64,000 nt of DNA. Source: Ixodes scapularis. Lineage: Eukaryota; Arthropoda; Arachnida; Ixodida; Ixodidae. Shown piece by piece: positions 10,351 through 20,924 of this stretch. A program made the translations under genes and the position numbers. The notes below the pieces were generated by a model. The model was given only the letters and a program-made list of their open reading frames with translations, was not told the origin of the DNA and made no database searches. Position 1 is the stretch's first letter, and each line of letters starts with the position of its first letter. The stretch is taken from NCBI RefSeq assembly GCF_016920785.2, contig NW_024609846.1:110536831-110600830 (forward strand), given 5' to 3'.

Positions 10351-10590
10351 CAGACGAGTTGTATCTTAGAACTCGGTATCTTATTGTTCGGCAGGCACTG
10401 TGTGGCAACAAACTTACCGGTTTGCCCTTAGTGGTGAATTCCGCTCGCATATTTGGAGCGCTTCAAAAGCGAGTCTTTTGGAGCGCGCATATTCCACTCG
10501 CAGATCTGGCTCAAGTTGGTAACCTTCCGTTTGCGGATTTGTGGCAGCGCAAACTTTGTAGAGCACTTCTGATCTCGCCACAACCGCTCC

Positions 10591-10623
10591 GTCAACTTCT
10601 GGGAGATCTTCCCAGAAGTTGAC
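10591..10623. repeat. Perfect 14-bp inverted repeat
   Basis: GTCAACTTCTGGGA (10591-10604) is followed after five bases by its exact reverse complement TCCCAGAAGTTGAC (10610-10623). It lies in otherwise unassigned DNA. Confidence 0.9.
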
Positions 10624-11862
10624 AAGTGCGCTCCACTGCACATGCAGGTAGTGGCCCTAGAATGTTCGCTCTGGTCCGGTCGGTTGGTTGTTTACGAGGG
10701 TGGTGACAAGCAGTGCGTGCAGGGTGTACATTGCGTCTCGTACGCTGCTACCTCGCAAGGTTCAGGGGGTGCAGAGACGGGACTGGAGCCTGGCCAATCG
10801 TATGCGTTGGCATCTGCGATCCCGAGAGGAAGAACAAGAAAGCGCCCAACAAAACTCAATAGAAGGAAGCAGACCTGAAGTTCGGCGTGTTCATTTTGCC
10901 ACAAGTGATATTTATCTTTGTAACAGATTATGCAACGACCGTGCAGGTGATGGTCTCCTACCTCTGAGTGTTAATTAATACCTTACCAGCGATCTGAGCT
11001 CCGCCGCTGGCGCTCACAGGAAGCCCCGTCGTTCCTGGGAGGAGAACACGGATTTATTGCTCTCTATTTGTAACGGACTCCGTGGTTCGGCGCTCGACCT
11101 GTGCCGGGTATTTCTTCTGCTCTGCTGGGGACAGCAACAGTGTTGGTTGGTCATCAAAGGTTTCATTCAGCTCGTCATGTTCTCAGTCAGGCAAGTTCAA
11201 TCACTGGCTATTTTAAACCACAGTCCGTCTCGGGCGGGTTACTCCAAAAATGCGACTCCATCTTACGATCGTAAATTTAGAGCGGGTGCCTGGGAGCGGT
11301 TCTTCTTCTCCCTCACAGTTCTCGGAAACCGGTTCGGATCTAGCAGTCGAATTTACTCGAAGTATTCATGCGTATTCAATGAAATACAGAGAGAACTTGA
11401 CCACAACAAGGGTTTTTTCGTTGGGTGTTTCCATGTCAGTTGATACAGTGATGGCCCGGATCAAATTTTGTATATTTCTGTAAAATATTAAAGCTAAACA
11501 AGCGACACCATACATTTTCACCCTACGAAAGACCTACACTGCTGTACAGTTGTTCTCGATTCTAGAAAATGTATTTATGGAGCCGACGTCGTGCGGCAAA
11601 AACCCTACAGCATAAACAAACTAGCTCAAAATGAGCGAAGGTATGTTGTGGTTTGTCTCTTAAGGAGCTCATGCGTTACTCAATGCTTCGCTATCAAAAG
11701 TTAGTTCAAGTCACTGCAAACAGTTAACAAGAGTTCGAAGAAAATAAGAAGTGATTTTTTAAAATTAATATTGACCCGCAATTTCGCTAGATTAATAGGA
11801 ATTAGTAGCGTTTTTGCAATACTAGCAGAACGATAAACACGGCTAAGCATATCTTCTTATAT
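10624..11862. other. Unassigned sequence before the Gypsy element
   Basis: Short frames on both strands have no recognisable domain. Composition shifts from GC-rich (to about 11100) to AT-rich (after 11450). No terminal repeats were found. Confidence 0.4.
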
Positions 11863-12263
11863 TGTAACGCGCGTCGTGCAATGAGCGCGTGCGTGGCCGA
11901 GTGATTACCGCGCTTGACTTTCGTGCGGTGGCCCAGGGTTCGAGTCCTGGGAGTTACGCGTCTTTTATTTATTCTTTCCCTTTAATGTTCTCGTCTAGTA
12001 AATTCGAGAACCCTGTTGATTGTTCGAGGTCCGAATGTTCTACTCGTCGAACCTTCCACGCGAACAAGCCAACGCGTGTACATAAGGGACTCCGCGTGGC
12101 GAGCCACAGTCAGTTTCGCACCAGCGGTCGATCCTGCTGTTTCACCGACATCGACGCCAGCGACACTATAATCTGCTTCTTTTTCGTTTTGAGCACCAGT
12201 TCGCTTCATTAAGCGTTCAGTTTATTCAGATATTCGCCGCCTCATCATTTGTCAATCGTTACA
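11863..12263 (+). repeat. 5' LTR of Gypsy family 1
   Basis: It begins TGTAACGCGCGTCG and ends ATCGTTACA, with inverted TGTAAC/GTTACA termini. Segments such as AGTAAATTCGAGAACCCTGT and GTGTACATA recur in the minus-strand LTRs at 26128-26533 and 44447-45135, and the opening part recurs at 17262-17400 and inverted at 19870-19915. A tRNA-like module lies just inside the start. Confidence 0.8.
11888..11960 (+). ncRNA. tRNA-like module inside the Gypsy LTR (serine/leucine tRNA style)
   Basis: The segment holds a Pol III A box (TGGCCGAGTGATTACCG), a possible anticodon arm closed by CCGC/GCGG around CTTGACT, and a perfect T arm CCAGG-GTTCGAGT-CCTGG whose GTTCGAGTCC is a good B box. The outer bases GCGTG and TACGC can pair as part of an acceptor stem. 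It resembles a class II tRNA, and UGA would be a plausible anticodon. Other LTR copies in the window keep degraded versions of the same boxes, so this is an LTR component and probably not a functional tRNA gene. Confidence 0.5.
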
Positions 12264-12293
12264 TTTTGGTGGAGGTAAAGGGTATCGCTTTCC

Positions 12294-13500
12294 ATGCCCG
12301 TGAAACGTGCCCCTCGGAAGATCTGTCGAACCAGATCTTTTTCAAGTCCAGAAAAAATAGTCCCCGTCGACGAACCCGAGAACCAAGCAGGGCGCCGCAA
12401 CCAAGGCCAACCTCCGGAGTTCGGTAAACTCTCAGAGCAGCCGAAGAAGGTGAAGACGCTGCCAATGGGGACCGAGTCGCAGCAGGCACCAGCTGGCCTT
12501 TCCATCGTATACCTGCCATTTGCGCCTCGGACACCGGTACCTTTTCGCGGCGAGATTCATGGGGATGTTGAAGACTGGCTGAAGCAGTACGACCGAGTGG
12601 AGCGACACAACAACTGGACACCAGAACAGCGCCTGCGAAACCGGCACCGCTAAGCGCTGGTTAGAGAACCACAAGCCTACTTTAACATCGTGGAATGTCT
12701 ACAGGAGCGAGCTGCTGCGGCCGTTCACTACTCAATACCGACGGTAGAATGCAGAGGACCTTCTTCGAACGCGAGTCCAGGGTCCAAACGAAACCGCCAC
12801 AAGCTTCGTACGCGACGCCTTGCATCTGAGCAGCCCTGCCGACCCACAAGCCGCAGACGACAAAAAGCTGCGGGTTCTCATGCGCGGGGTAGGCGACAAT
12901 AGCTTTAGAGGTCTCGTCCGCAATCCGCCAACCGCCGTCGAAGCCTTCGTAACGGAGGCAACCAATATCGAGCGCACCCTCCCAGGGCTCGCTTTCCACT
13001 ACCAACGACATCCAGGAGTCGCCGCATACACCCCGTTTAACGACAAAACCTCCCCTGTAACCCCGGATATCTGCGAAATTATCCGGGACTTCGTCCGAAA
13101 GGAACTCAGCAGACTCCTGCCAGCCTCGAGTCGTCCAGCGACATTCTCCATCGCCGCGGTTGTGCGCGAGGCACTCAAACGGGCGGTCCGACCTGAAATT
13201 CCCATAAACATGACGACGCCAGGAAAACCGACGCTGAGCTACGCCGCCATGGCCCGACGACCGCCACATGCTTCCCGCAAGGCTCCGGCACCACCCCGAT
13301 GAGACACACCAATGCCGCGGTATCATCAGCGTCAAGAAGAACCAGCCCAGTACGTTCACCGGGAACAACCCTCGCCGAGAAAGACCGGCGTATGGCGGAC
13401 GGCCGAGCGACGCCCGCTATACTACTAATGCGGGAAAGCCTACCGTACCTACCGCGGATGCCCCTACCGTCGACTTGGGCTGCGTTGTTTCCATCTAAAC
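12294..13500 (+). pseudogene. Gypsy family-1 gag remnant
   Basis: Frames at 12294-12653 and 12820-13302 carry the capsid-type retrotransposon gag. Motifs are FRGEIHGDVEDWLKQYDRVE before the first break, then LMRGVGDNSFRGLVRNPPT and EAFVTEATNIERTL. A degenerate CCHC knuckle follows near 13410-13470 (CPYRRLGLRC-like in a shifted frame). The same protein is seen in reverse at 44245-42940. Gag would package element RNA into virus-like particles; here several frameshifts and stops break it. Confidence 0.75.
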
Positions 13501-13859
13501 GACCGACATCCGAGGTACGGCGAACGCCCTCGCAACATCGAGGAATACCTCCGACGCTTGTCCTTCTCAGCGCCGACTCTCCGCAGCGAATCTCGCTCAC
13601 CATCGCCACCGACGTTCAACGTCTCCGGTACCCACGACAACGCCGAGAGAGCCTGTTCCCCTGCATCGACAGGAAAACTAAGTGCGGCAACGCCTGGAGG
13701 TGGCGTTGACAAATACGATCAGTAAAGAGCCTCCAAGAACGCTGGAGTGCTCCCACTCTCCTGACGCCACATATCGCAACGACGCGCCTGCAACGGTGCC
13801 CAACAAACTAAAAGCTCGAGACTGAGCAGACTACTCAGTCTCGAGTGGGAGGCACTCTC

Positions 13860-15720
13860 GCCGCCAGCGAAAAGTTACGACGCCCTGGGGTGTACAGCAC
13901 ATTCGAACCGCCGGAGGACACCTTATTACGCCCGTCGGAAGGTACACTGCCCGAGTCGAGATTCACGGAGAGACGTGCCCTGTGAAATTTGTTGTTCTAC
14001 AAGACTGTGCCAGAGGCGCTATTCTCGGCATGAAAATTTTGTGTGAATACAGCGCCGTCATCGACCTTGGGGAGAACCGATTTACGCAGCAGACACCTCT
14101 TCAGCCTCCAAAGGAACCCCAAACAACGTCAGTCTCCTTCCGAGTAGCTGCTGACCACGTGAACCTGCCGCCGCAATCATGTGTTGTTTTGCCCGTCATG
14201 ACCGATGTAGCTACCTGCGGTAAAGTTGTTCTAAAAGGCAGCGTTAAGTTGTTCCTGGGAGGAGGAATAGGTGTCGCAAGGGGGCCAAATGAACCTCAGA
14301 ATGGACGCACTGTGGTCCTCGTGACGAACTTCCGACAAGAAACGCAACCGCTCACGAAAGGTGTCGCTGTGGGCCCCGTCGAGAAACTACTGAACTCCGC
14401 CGAACTCGCCGCAATTGCTGAAGAATCCTCGCCATTTCTGCAAGACATTACACGGCAACAGCGCAGCTCGATATTGACCCCAAGCTTCCAGGCCCGAAAC
14501 GACGGCAGCTGAGTGACCTCCTCGCCGAATACAGCGACTGATTCGCGACGTCGTCAAAGGTGCGCCAAACCACGGTTGCGAAGCATCCCATCGTTACTGA
14601 GGACGTCGCGCACCCTGTGCATCGATCGTCATACAGACTTTGAGTAAAAGAAAGGGTGGGTACCCAGGAGCAGGTGCAAGGAATGCTGAACGACGACAGA
14701 ATCCAGCCTTCAATCAGATAGTGGGCCTCCGCAGTCGTGCTGGTTAAGAAGAGAGACGGAACGCTTAGGTTCTGCGTGTACAACCAACACCTGAACGTGG
14801 TCGCGAAGAAAGACGCCTACCCACTCCCCCGCATAGGCGACACGCTAGACCGGCTGCGCCACTCTCCATATTTTTCATCGATTGACCTCAAGGCTGTCTT
14901 TGATCTCCCTACTGGGACATGAAAGACAGCATTCGTCACGCCGGATGAACTGTACGAGTTCAAGGTGAGGTTCTTTTGACTATTCACGGCATAAACAACT
15001 TTCCAGCGTGTCATGGACACTGCATTGGCAGGACTAAAATGGCAGAACTGTCTCATCTACCTTGACGACGTCGTAGTGTTTTCAGGCAACTTCAACGAGC
15101 ACGTGCGACCACTCCAAATTGTTCTCCAAGGCATAGAGACCGCCGGACTCACCCTCAAGTCGTCAAAGCGACTGTTCGCCTATGATAACTGAGAGTTCCT
15201 TAGCCACGTGGTTAGTAACAAAAGCGTCCGCCCAGACCACAAGAAGACTTGCGCCTTCGCCGCATTCCGAACGCCGACAGACAAGAAGGCCGTGCGAAAA
15301 TTCTTAGGACTTTGTGCCTAGTGTCGACATTTCGTTCAGGATTTCGCAAGGATTTCCGCACCGCTCCCAAACCTCACGAAGGACGCCGAGAAGTTCGAGT
15401 GGACCGACGAGCAGCAGCAGGCTTTTGTCGAGCTGAAGCGAAGATTCCAGACTCCTCCTGTTCTTGGGCTCTTTGATCAGGATACGGAAACCGAGATTCG
15501 TACGCACGCTAGTAATGCTGTACTTGGAGCGGTACTGGTTCGAATGCAAGAAGGCAAAGAGCGAGTAATCGCCTACGTAAGCTGGATACAGTCCAAGGTG
15601 GAGAGAAATTACTCCACTACTGAAAACGAATCTCTTCCGGTCGTGTGGGCAATCACGAAGTTCCACCCGTACTTGTACGGGAGCCTGTTTCGCGTAGTCA
15701 CAGACCATCACTAGCTCTGC
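13860..15720 (+). pseudogene. Gypsy family-1 protease, reverse transcriptase and RNase H remnants
   Basis: The protease end (FVVLQDCARGAILGMKILCE, 13982 onward) follows a decayed active-site region. Reverse transcriptase pieces include LVKKRDGTLRFCVYNQHLN (14740), DTLDRLRHSPYFSSIDLKA (14850) and the catalytic box CLIYLDDVVVFSG near 15050. The RNase H segment begins near 15480 and includes the TENESL-type acidic region at about 15625. Frames change repeatedly and in-frame stops occur, for example TGA at 14539 and TAG at 15319. This is the order and style of a Gypsy (Ty3) polyprotein. Confidence 0.75.
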
Positions 15721-15889
15721 TGGCTTGCAAACCTCACGGACTCTTCAGGACGCCTCGCTTGATGGAGCCTCCGACTACAAGAGTTTATCATGTCTGTAGT
15801 CTACAAGTGAGGCCTCAAGCACAGCACGCCGGCTGCCGGCCCAGGGCCCCCGTCGAAACACCTTCCGGCAGCAGCGACGACGATGACGA

Positions 15890-17115
15890 CGAGTGCTTCC
15901 TAGGACCAGTGAACACCGACGAGATAGCAGGACGTCAACGAGACGATCCTAAACTACGCGAATTAATCGAGCACCTGGAAGAGCGCGGGAGTACCGTTCC
16001 ACGTGTTTTCTCACGAGCCCTGCCGACCTTCGCCATTCAACAAGGTGTGCTCTACAAGGAAAGCTTCGGGGACAGCAACTCGCCGTGGCTGCTGGTTATT
16101 CCGACCGACCTTCGAGAGGAGATCTTTCAAGCATGTCACGACGGCTAAACGTCCGGAAACCTTTCTTACAGCCGGACACTAGTTTGTATTTGTGACAACT
16201 ATTACCGGCCCAAGCTCCCCGAAACCGGCAGGTCTCCGGAAGTCAATTCGTCCGCCAACAGGATAGTTCCAGCAGATGGGAATGCATCTACTTGGTCCTT
16301 TTCCACCGTCGACCTTGGAAAACCGTTGGATAACCGTCGTTATAGATTATCTCAAACGGTACACAGAAACGAAAGCCCTCCCTTCAAGGACTGCTGTTGA
16401 AGTCGCAAAAAATTTTATCAACTTCATCGCCCTCCGGCAAGGCGCTCCCGAAGTTCTGATTACAGATCGCGGATCATCGTTGATGGCAGAGCTGACCCAA
16501 GAAATCCTTCGGCTCAGTCACACCAGCCATCGTCGTACCACTGCGTACCACCCGCAGACCAACGGGCCGACGGAGTGACTCAACAAGACAATCGCCGACA
16601 TGGTACGTCGACGTAAAGCACAAGACGTGGGACGAGGTGTTGCCCTACGTCACGTTACCTACAACACTGCGGCTCAAGAGACCACTGTATTTTCATCTTT
16701 CCAGCTGGTACATGGTCGGAAGGTAACGACCATGCTCAACGCGATGCTGCCCCCTGAGCCAGCTGATGATGAGAGCGACGACAACCAGGTGGTTGCTCAA
16801 TGGGCCGAAGGAGTCCGTCAGCTCTCCCGACTCCTGATTCAAGACCAGGAACGCGTCGACTCGGGCCGCTAAAACATTCGTCGCAAGGACGTCCACTTCC
16901 ATCCCGAAGACAGGGTGTTGGTGTGGATACCCATCCGTCACCGCGGCCTCAGTGAGAAAATTCTGAAACGATACATTGTGCCATAGAAGGTACTTCATCG
17001 CCTCGGGGAGCTGAACTACGAGGTGATGCTCGACGGAGCAAGAACAGCATCAAGCTGCCCACCACGACCTGAAGACGTCCACGTCCTGCGCCTCAGGTCG
17101 TACTACGCGCGATTA
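15890..17115 (+). pseudogene. Gypsy family-1 integrase remnant
   Basis: The frame at 15645-16148 ends with a zinc-binding region (GVLYKESFGDSNSPWLLVIP then REEIFQACHDG). The core at 16276-16578 includes GPFPPSTLENRWITVVIDYL, the second catalytic aspartate in VLITDRGSSL and the conserved AYHPQTNGPTE glutamate segment. The C-terminal part at 16600-17110 matches the minus-strand family member at 28232-27735 (QLVHGRKVTTMLNA versus QLLNGRKVTTMLDA). Internal stops, such as the one just after NGPTE, make it inactive. Confidence 0.75.
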
Positions 17116-17261
17116 TACTGTGAATTGTGATCCCGTGCAACGTTTGATAGGACTGTGCTTTGCTAACCTCCGTATTTTCCTATTATTTTGTTTGCCTTGC
17201 TCTGTTTTTTTTTTCTTTCACGTGGCATCGAGAGTATGCACTTTTTTTAAAGAGGGGAGTA

Positions 17262-17400
17262 ATGCCACGCGCGTCGGCGAGCGAGCGTGTGCGTGGCCGA
17301 GACAATAAAGGAAGAAAGAAAAAGCGTGCGTGGCCGAGTGTTTACCGCGCTTGACTTTCATGCGGAGGCCCAAAGTCTGCTTCCTGAAGGTTCCGCGTCT
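17262..17400 (+). repeat. Rearranged 3' LTR of Gypsy family 1
   Basis: After the purine tract the LTR starts ATGCCACGCGCGTCGGCGAG. The segment GTGCGTGGCCGAG appears twice (about 17288-17300 and 17324-17337) separated by an A/G-rich insertion, and the copy continues into a degraded tRNA-like module (TTTACCGCGCTTGACTTTCA) before similarity fades. Confidence 0.65.
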
Positions 17401-17875
17401 GACGGTGCGTTGCCCAGACGGCGCTTTGTCTATCTCCCAAAAGCATCCAGTGAACTGATAAAAACAAAACAATCACACAAAATAAAACCACCTTCGGTGT
17501 CGACGGTCACGCTTAGCTCAGACAAGGGAAACTATGTTTTTACAAACAAGAAACAACCACTTTTCACAAACAAGAAACAACCACCCGAAACACCGACATC
17601 GTGTGTGGCACAAGCTTCATACGAAGATAAAAAAGGCTTTAGTGCGTTCGCCACCTGCTCTCCCTCGGCCATCGTGGTTTCCTGCATCGCTGAGAAATAA
17701 GGTTTCTGACTTTCCAACAAACGTTGTCTTGGTATTGTTTCTTACGCGTGTTGAAACCTCGAACATTTAACGATGCAACCGTGATAGCCCGGTCGAGTGT
17801 ACAATTCATGAAGGGCTAGGATGGTACACGTGCTTTGAAAATCGCGCATGAGTCCATAGACCAGGCGTTGCCGCC
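17401..17875. other. Unassigned, with a short direct repeat
   Basis: No gene is recognised. The segment ACAAACAAGAAACAACCAC occurs twice in tandem near 17541-17583. Confidence 0.4.
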
Positions 17876-18790
17876 TTACTGGTTGTCATGGCGTCGCCTC
17901 TCGTCCGAGGGGGCGCCCGGTACTTGTTTGTACCTGCCTCGCTTGCTCGCTGCCCACCACGCGTTCGAGTTCGGGGCTCTGTCAGTCGGAACCGTTTCGT
18001 CGAGCCCACGCTTGGTGGAGTCCGTGTTCTCGTCCATGCTGTCGACGACCCTTCGTGCGTCTTTCTCGGGCGGCAGGAGGTCGGCAGAGGGCCGAGCCGC
18101 ACTGGCCTCAGGCGACGTCGCCACAGGTGAGGGCGCCGAACCTTCCGGAATCGGGGCGTTTGCTGCAGTCTCCTTGCCGCCGTTGTCGTCAGCTCCGGGA
18201 AGTAGCTTTGGTTGCTCGATGCCCAGTGGGGAGTCAGTTTTGAGATGACCCGCCGCAAGTTCGGCGTCTTCCACCTCCATGATGAACTGGGACGGCTCAT
18301 CCGTCACAGCTCCGCCGGTGACGTCAGCGTACGTACGTACGCATTCTTCTCTTTCGTGCCCAAAACGGGAGCACTCCGAGCACTTCGACACGCGACAGTC
18401 GCGCCTAATGTGCCCGAAGCGCTTGAACCGCAAACAGACCGGAACTCTTCCCGGGATGACGATGAGGGTATTCGTACCTTGAAGACGAAGTTGATGGGGC
18501 ATCCCCTCGGGCGCGGTGTTCTTCTTCAAGGTCATGCGGACGAATCGGGTGGTGCATTCAATGCCCTCAAAACCGCTGACGCGCCACTTCTCGCGTCCAA
18601 CTTTTCCCACTTTCCCGTACGGCTCAAAAAGCTTCGGAACCGCGTCGTCCGCTACTCGGAATGGCACCCAGTGGATGCGTAGGCGGATCTCGGTGGAACC
18701 AGGATCAATGACGAGGCAATGGGCGCGTTCAGTAGTGCCTCCCTTGCCTCCGAACGGTGTGACTCGAATCGGACTCATCGGAGCGCCCAC
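17876..18790 (-). CDS. Intact gag-like ORF1 of an L1-type LINE
   Basis: This 304-codon frame has no internal stop. Residues 30-100 form a compact alpha/beta region (LRIHWVPFRVADDAVPKLFE, then YGKVGKVGREKW). Residues about 118-150 contain two CCHC knuckles: VCLRFKRFGHIRRDC (first cysteine of the usual C-x2-C pair kept, the second replaced by F) and CSECSRFGHEREEC (complete). A proline/alanine-rich acidic tail follows. This layout is that of ORF1 proteins of L1/Tx1-type LINEs, which bind element RNA. No ORF2 follows at lower coordinates, so the element is truncated. The frame may start further upstream, because similar reading continues to about 18900 through frameshifts. Confidence 0.65.
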   Translation of the reverse strand: MGAPMSPIRVTPFGGKGGTTERAHCLVIDPGSTEIRLRIHWVPFRVADDAVPKLFEPYGKVGKVGREKWRVSGFEGIECTTRFVRMTLKKNTAPEGMPHQLRLQGTNTLIVIPGRVPVCLRFKRFGHIRRDCRVSKCSECSRFGHEREECVRTYADVTGGAVTDEPSQFIMEVEDAELAAGHLKTDSPLGIEQPKLLPGADDNGGKETAANAPIPEGSAPSPVATSPEASAARPSADLLPPEKDARRVVDSMDENTDSTKRGLDETVPTDRAPNSNAWWAASKRGRYKQVPGAPSDERRRHDNQ

Positions 18791-19869
18791 TGAACGGCAA
18801 AAAAACCCGCGGCTCCAAACCTGCTTCTACGCAATTTCCGCTTCCTCCCCTGTGCCAGACGGTCTCCGAATAAACTGGAAGCAGACGATGGCGAGCACGA
18901 TCGCTTTTATTTCACGCCGGTATTGAAGAAGTCTTTACACGGTCGTTGAAGAAAAAGCGGGTGATTGCACACATCAGCGCTGCTGTTCGAAGCGATGCAA
19001 CGCGATCGACCCCTTCGCTTGGCGGTGCAAATGCAGCTTCTGTTATAAAAACCGACAAAAACGTATCGCAACCGGCGAATCTACGCCGTCGGTTGCGATA
19101 ATTTTATATGGCCATACGTTTGTTCTGCCCTTCGTAACGAACTTCCTATAAAATGTATTCGTATACACACGGGAAGTTCAGCCGCGCTCGGCGATCAAGG
19201 TTGTGTCGGCCGAAGCGAGCCTCGGCCAACGTGCACCCCGATTTAGCTACGCAAACAAAACATTAATCGGTATCATGCTCTGCGTGAGTGTCCAACCGGC
19301 TTCCAAGGTCGCGTTCATACCCTGCCCTGCTCTGTCGAGCGCGGACAGGACTATCGTCAATACTACCGAGTTTCCGTGCAACGGCGATGAAGACACGGCG
19401 TCAAATGAACGTTTACGTTGTTTATTAGCGTATTCAAACCAAACACAATACGGTCCAATGCATTTCCGAAAGAGCCTTACCTCAAAAAGAAATTTGAAAG
19501 CGTTATTCGTCTTACCTTGAGCACTTTTCATTAACAAAAGCGAGCAAACCGCACACCCGCGACAGAACCAAAGCAGCCTATCCCGCCATTTTGTTTGTCT
19601 TTTTTCCCTTTTAGCGCCGGAAATCGTCACCAGTCAGAAAATGACGTCATTTTAGCTCCTTTGACTCTACTTGCACCGTCTCCGGACTCGGTGCTTCGGA
19701 GATTAACTCAGAAGCCTCGGAGTTACGTGCACCGGAAGTGACTTTTGGCCGTCCAGTGGAAGGAGTCAGTGACTCCTTGACTCCGGGGCCGCTACTGAAC
19801 GCGCCCAATGAAGGCCTTTCACCTTGATCTCTTTGTAGCTCAGGAGCCGTTCTTTTGCTTCCGGGGATG
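18791..19869. other. Unassigned sequence, includes an inverted repeat
   Basis: No gene is recognised. An imperfect 15-bp inverted repeat built on ATCGCAACCG/CGGTTGCGAT lies at 19063-19099. A repetitive GACTCCG/CGGAGT-rich block lies at 19665-19790. Confidence 0.4.
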
Positions 19870-19915
19870 ACTCGGCCACGCAGGCGCTCGCTCGCCGACG
19901 CAGATGCGTGGCAAT
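19870..19915 (-). repeat. Inverted fragment of the Gypsy family-1 LTR start
   Basis: CTCGGCCACGCAGGCGCTCG followed by CTCGCCGACGC is the reverse complement of the LTR opening seen at 17262-17300, with a few differences. It may mark a further, largely deleted minus-strand copy or a solo LTR piece. Confidence 0.6.
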
Positions 19916-20793
19916 ATGAGCAAACGCATAAATGTGTGGACGTAGATGGCGGATAAGTAAGAGGATTTTTTTTCCGCTATAGATAGGCAGAAAGAAGAAA
20001 GCGCCGAAAACGGGTGCTAAAGATTTTTTTGTGCGTTAGTTCTTTTTATGCGACGCCTTCTGGACTAGTTTGAGGCAAAACAATTCGAGTTGTCAAAGCG
20101 CTTTTAAGAGCGAATGTGGGATATGCATGTATCACTTCTCCCTCAGAAATATAGCTATATATGTTCTCTACTGTAGAAAAGGGCAGACGGGTCTCACCCT
20201 TACCTAAGCTCGGCGCAAACTTATTTATTTTATGCTGTCAAAGTCAGTATATCTTCCACCGTGCTGATGCGGAGTAGTATTGCGAGAGCACGCTTCCTCT
20301 CGCGCTCACTCGCGCGCCCTTTTCTGTGAAAAAGGATGCTAAATTAACCCACGAAAAAAGATTTCAAAGCGTCGAAGCCCTTGATAAAAAAGCACACAAA
20401 TCAAGTATACTAACTGCACATTTATAAAACAAAGAAGTTCACCTCACGTAGATTTTTAGCATACTTAAGTTTACGTTAAATATACTTCTAGTGTACTCCA
20501 ACGTTTAGTGTATACGGTTCACGCTTCGACCCTTTTTGGAAAATAGGGTGTTTATATAAGCAAGATACAAATAAATCTTAAGCATTTCTAGTTTGCTATT
20601 TTGCTCTATTTTAAGTTTTCTATATTATTTGTTGTATATATATTTTACTATATAATTTGTTATATTTCGCGAACTGTTCAATAAAAGAAAAACATTTACC
20701 TACTTTAAGGTAAACCTTTTTAATAAATGAGTATCCCAGAAACTACACTAACCTCGACAAGGTGGCATCACAAAAAAAAAAAAAAATAGATGA
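19916..20793. other. AT-rich unassigned sequence
   Basis: Nothing recognisable beyond a poly-A stretch of about 15 bases at 20772-20786. Confidence 0.5.
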
Positions 20794-20924
20794 GAGAGTT
20801 TTAGTAGATCGTATTTTCATGCCACGATAATTGAAATGGGAGCACTCGCACCGATTCGATGCATGCTCTGAAGCGCGCGCCCGCAGCGGTAGCGTTCCTT
20901 TGAAAACGATCTACTAAAACTCCC
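20794..20924. mobile_element. 131-bp MITE with GAGTTTTAGTAGATCG ends
   Basis: The left end GAGAGTTTTAGTAGATCGT and the reverse complement of the right end GGGAGTTTTAGTAGATCGTT match over about 18 bases. The interior is non-coding. No target duplication is clear, so the superfamily is not assigned. Confidence 0.65.

Larger units (their letters stand above)
11863..17500 (+). mobile_element. Gypsy family-1 LTR retrotransposon, decayed copy
   Basis: A 5' LTR (11863-12263) is followed by a primer-binding region beginning TTTTGGTGGAGG, then gag, protease, reverse transcriptase, RNase H and integrase remnants in Gypsy order, a purine tract AAGAGGGGAG at about 17250-17259, and a rearranged 3' LTR. 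The same family occurs as the outer element of the nest at 26128-45135, which allows gene-by-gene comparison. Many stops and frameshifts show the copy is old and inactive. No target duplication was found, and the 3' LTR loses similarity near 17400. Confidence 0.85.

Noticed and set aside
11888..11960. Functional serine tRNA gene
   Set aside because: The acceptor stem is incomplete and the same module recurs in decayed form inside other LTRs of the same family, so it is part of the LTR.
17532..17720. Short minus-strand protein with repeated GCFLFVK
   Set aside because: It arises from a 19-bp tandem duplication and has no other support.
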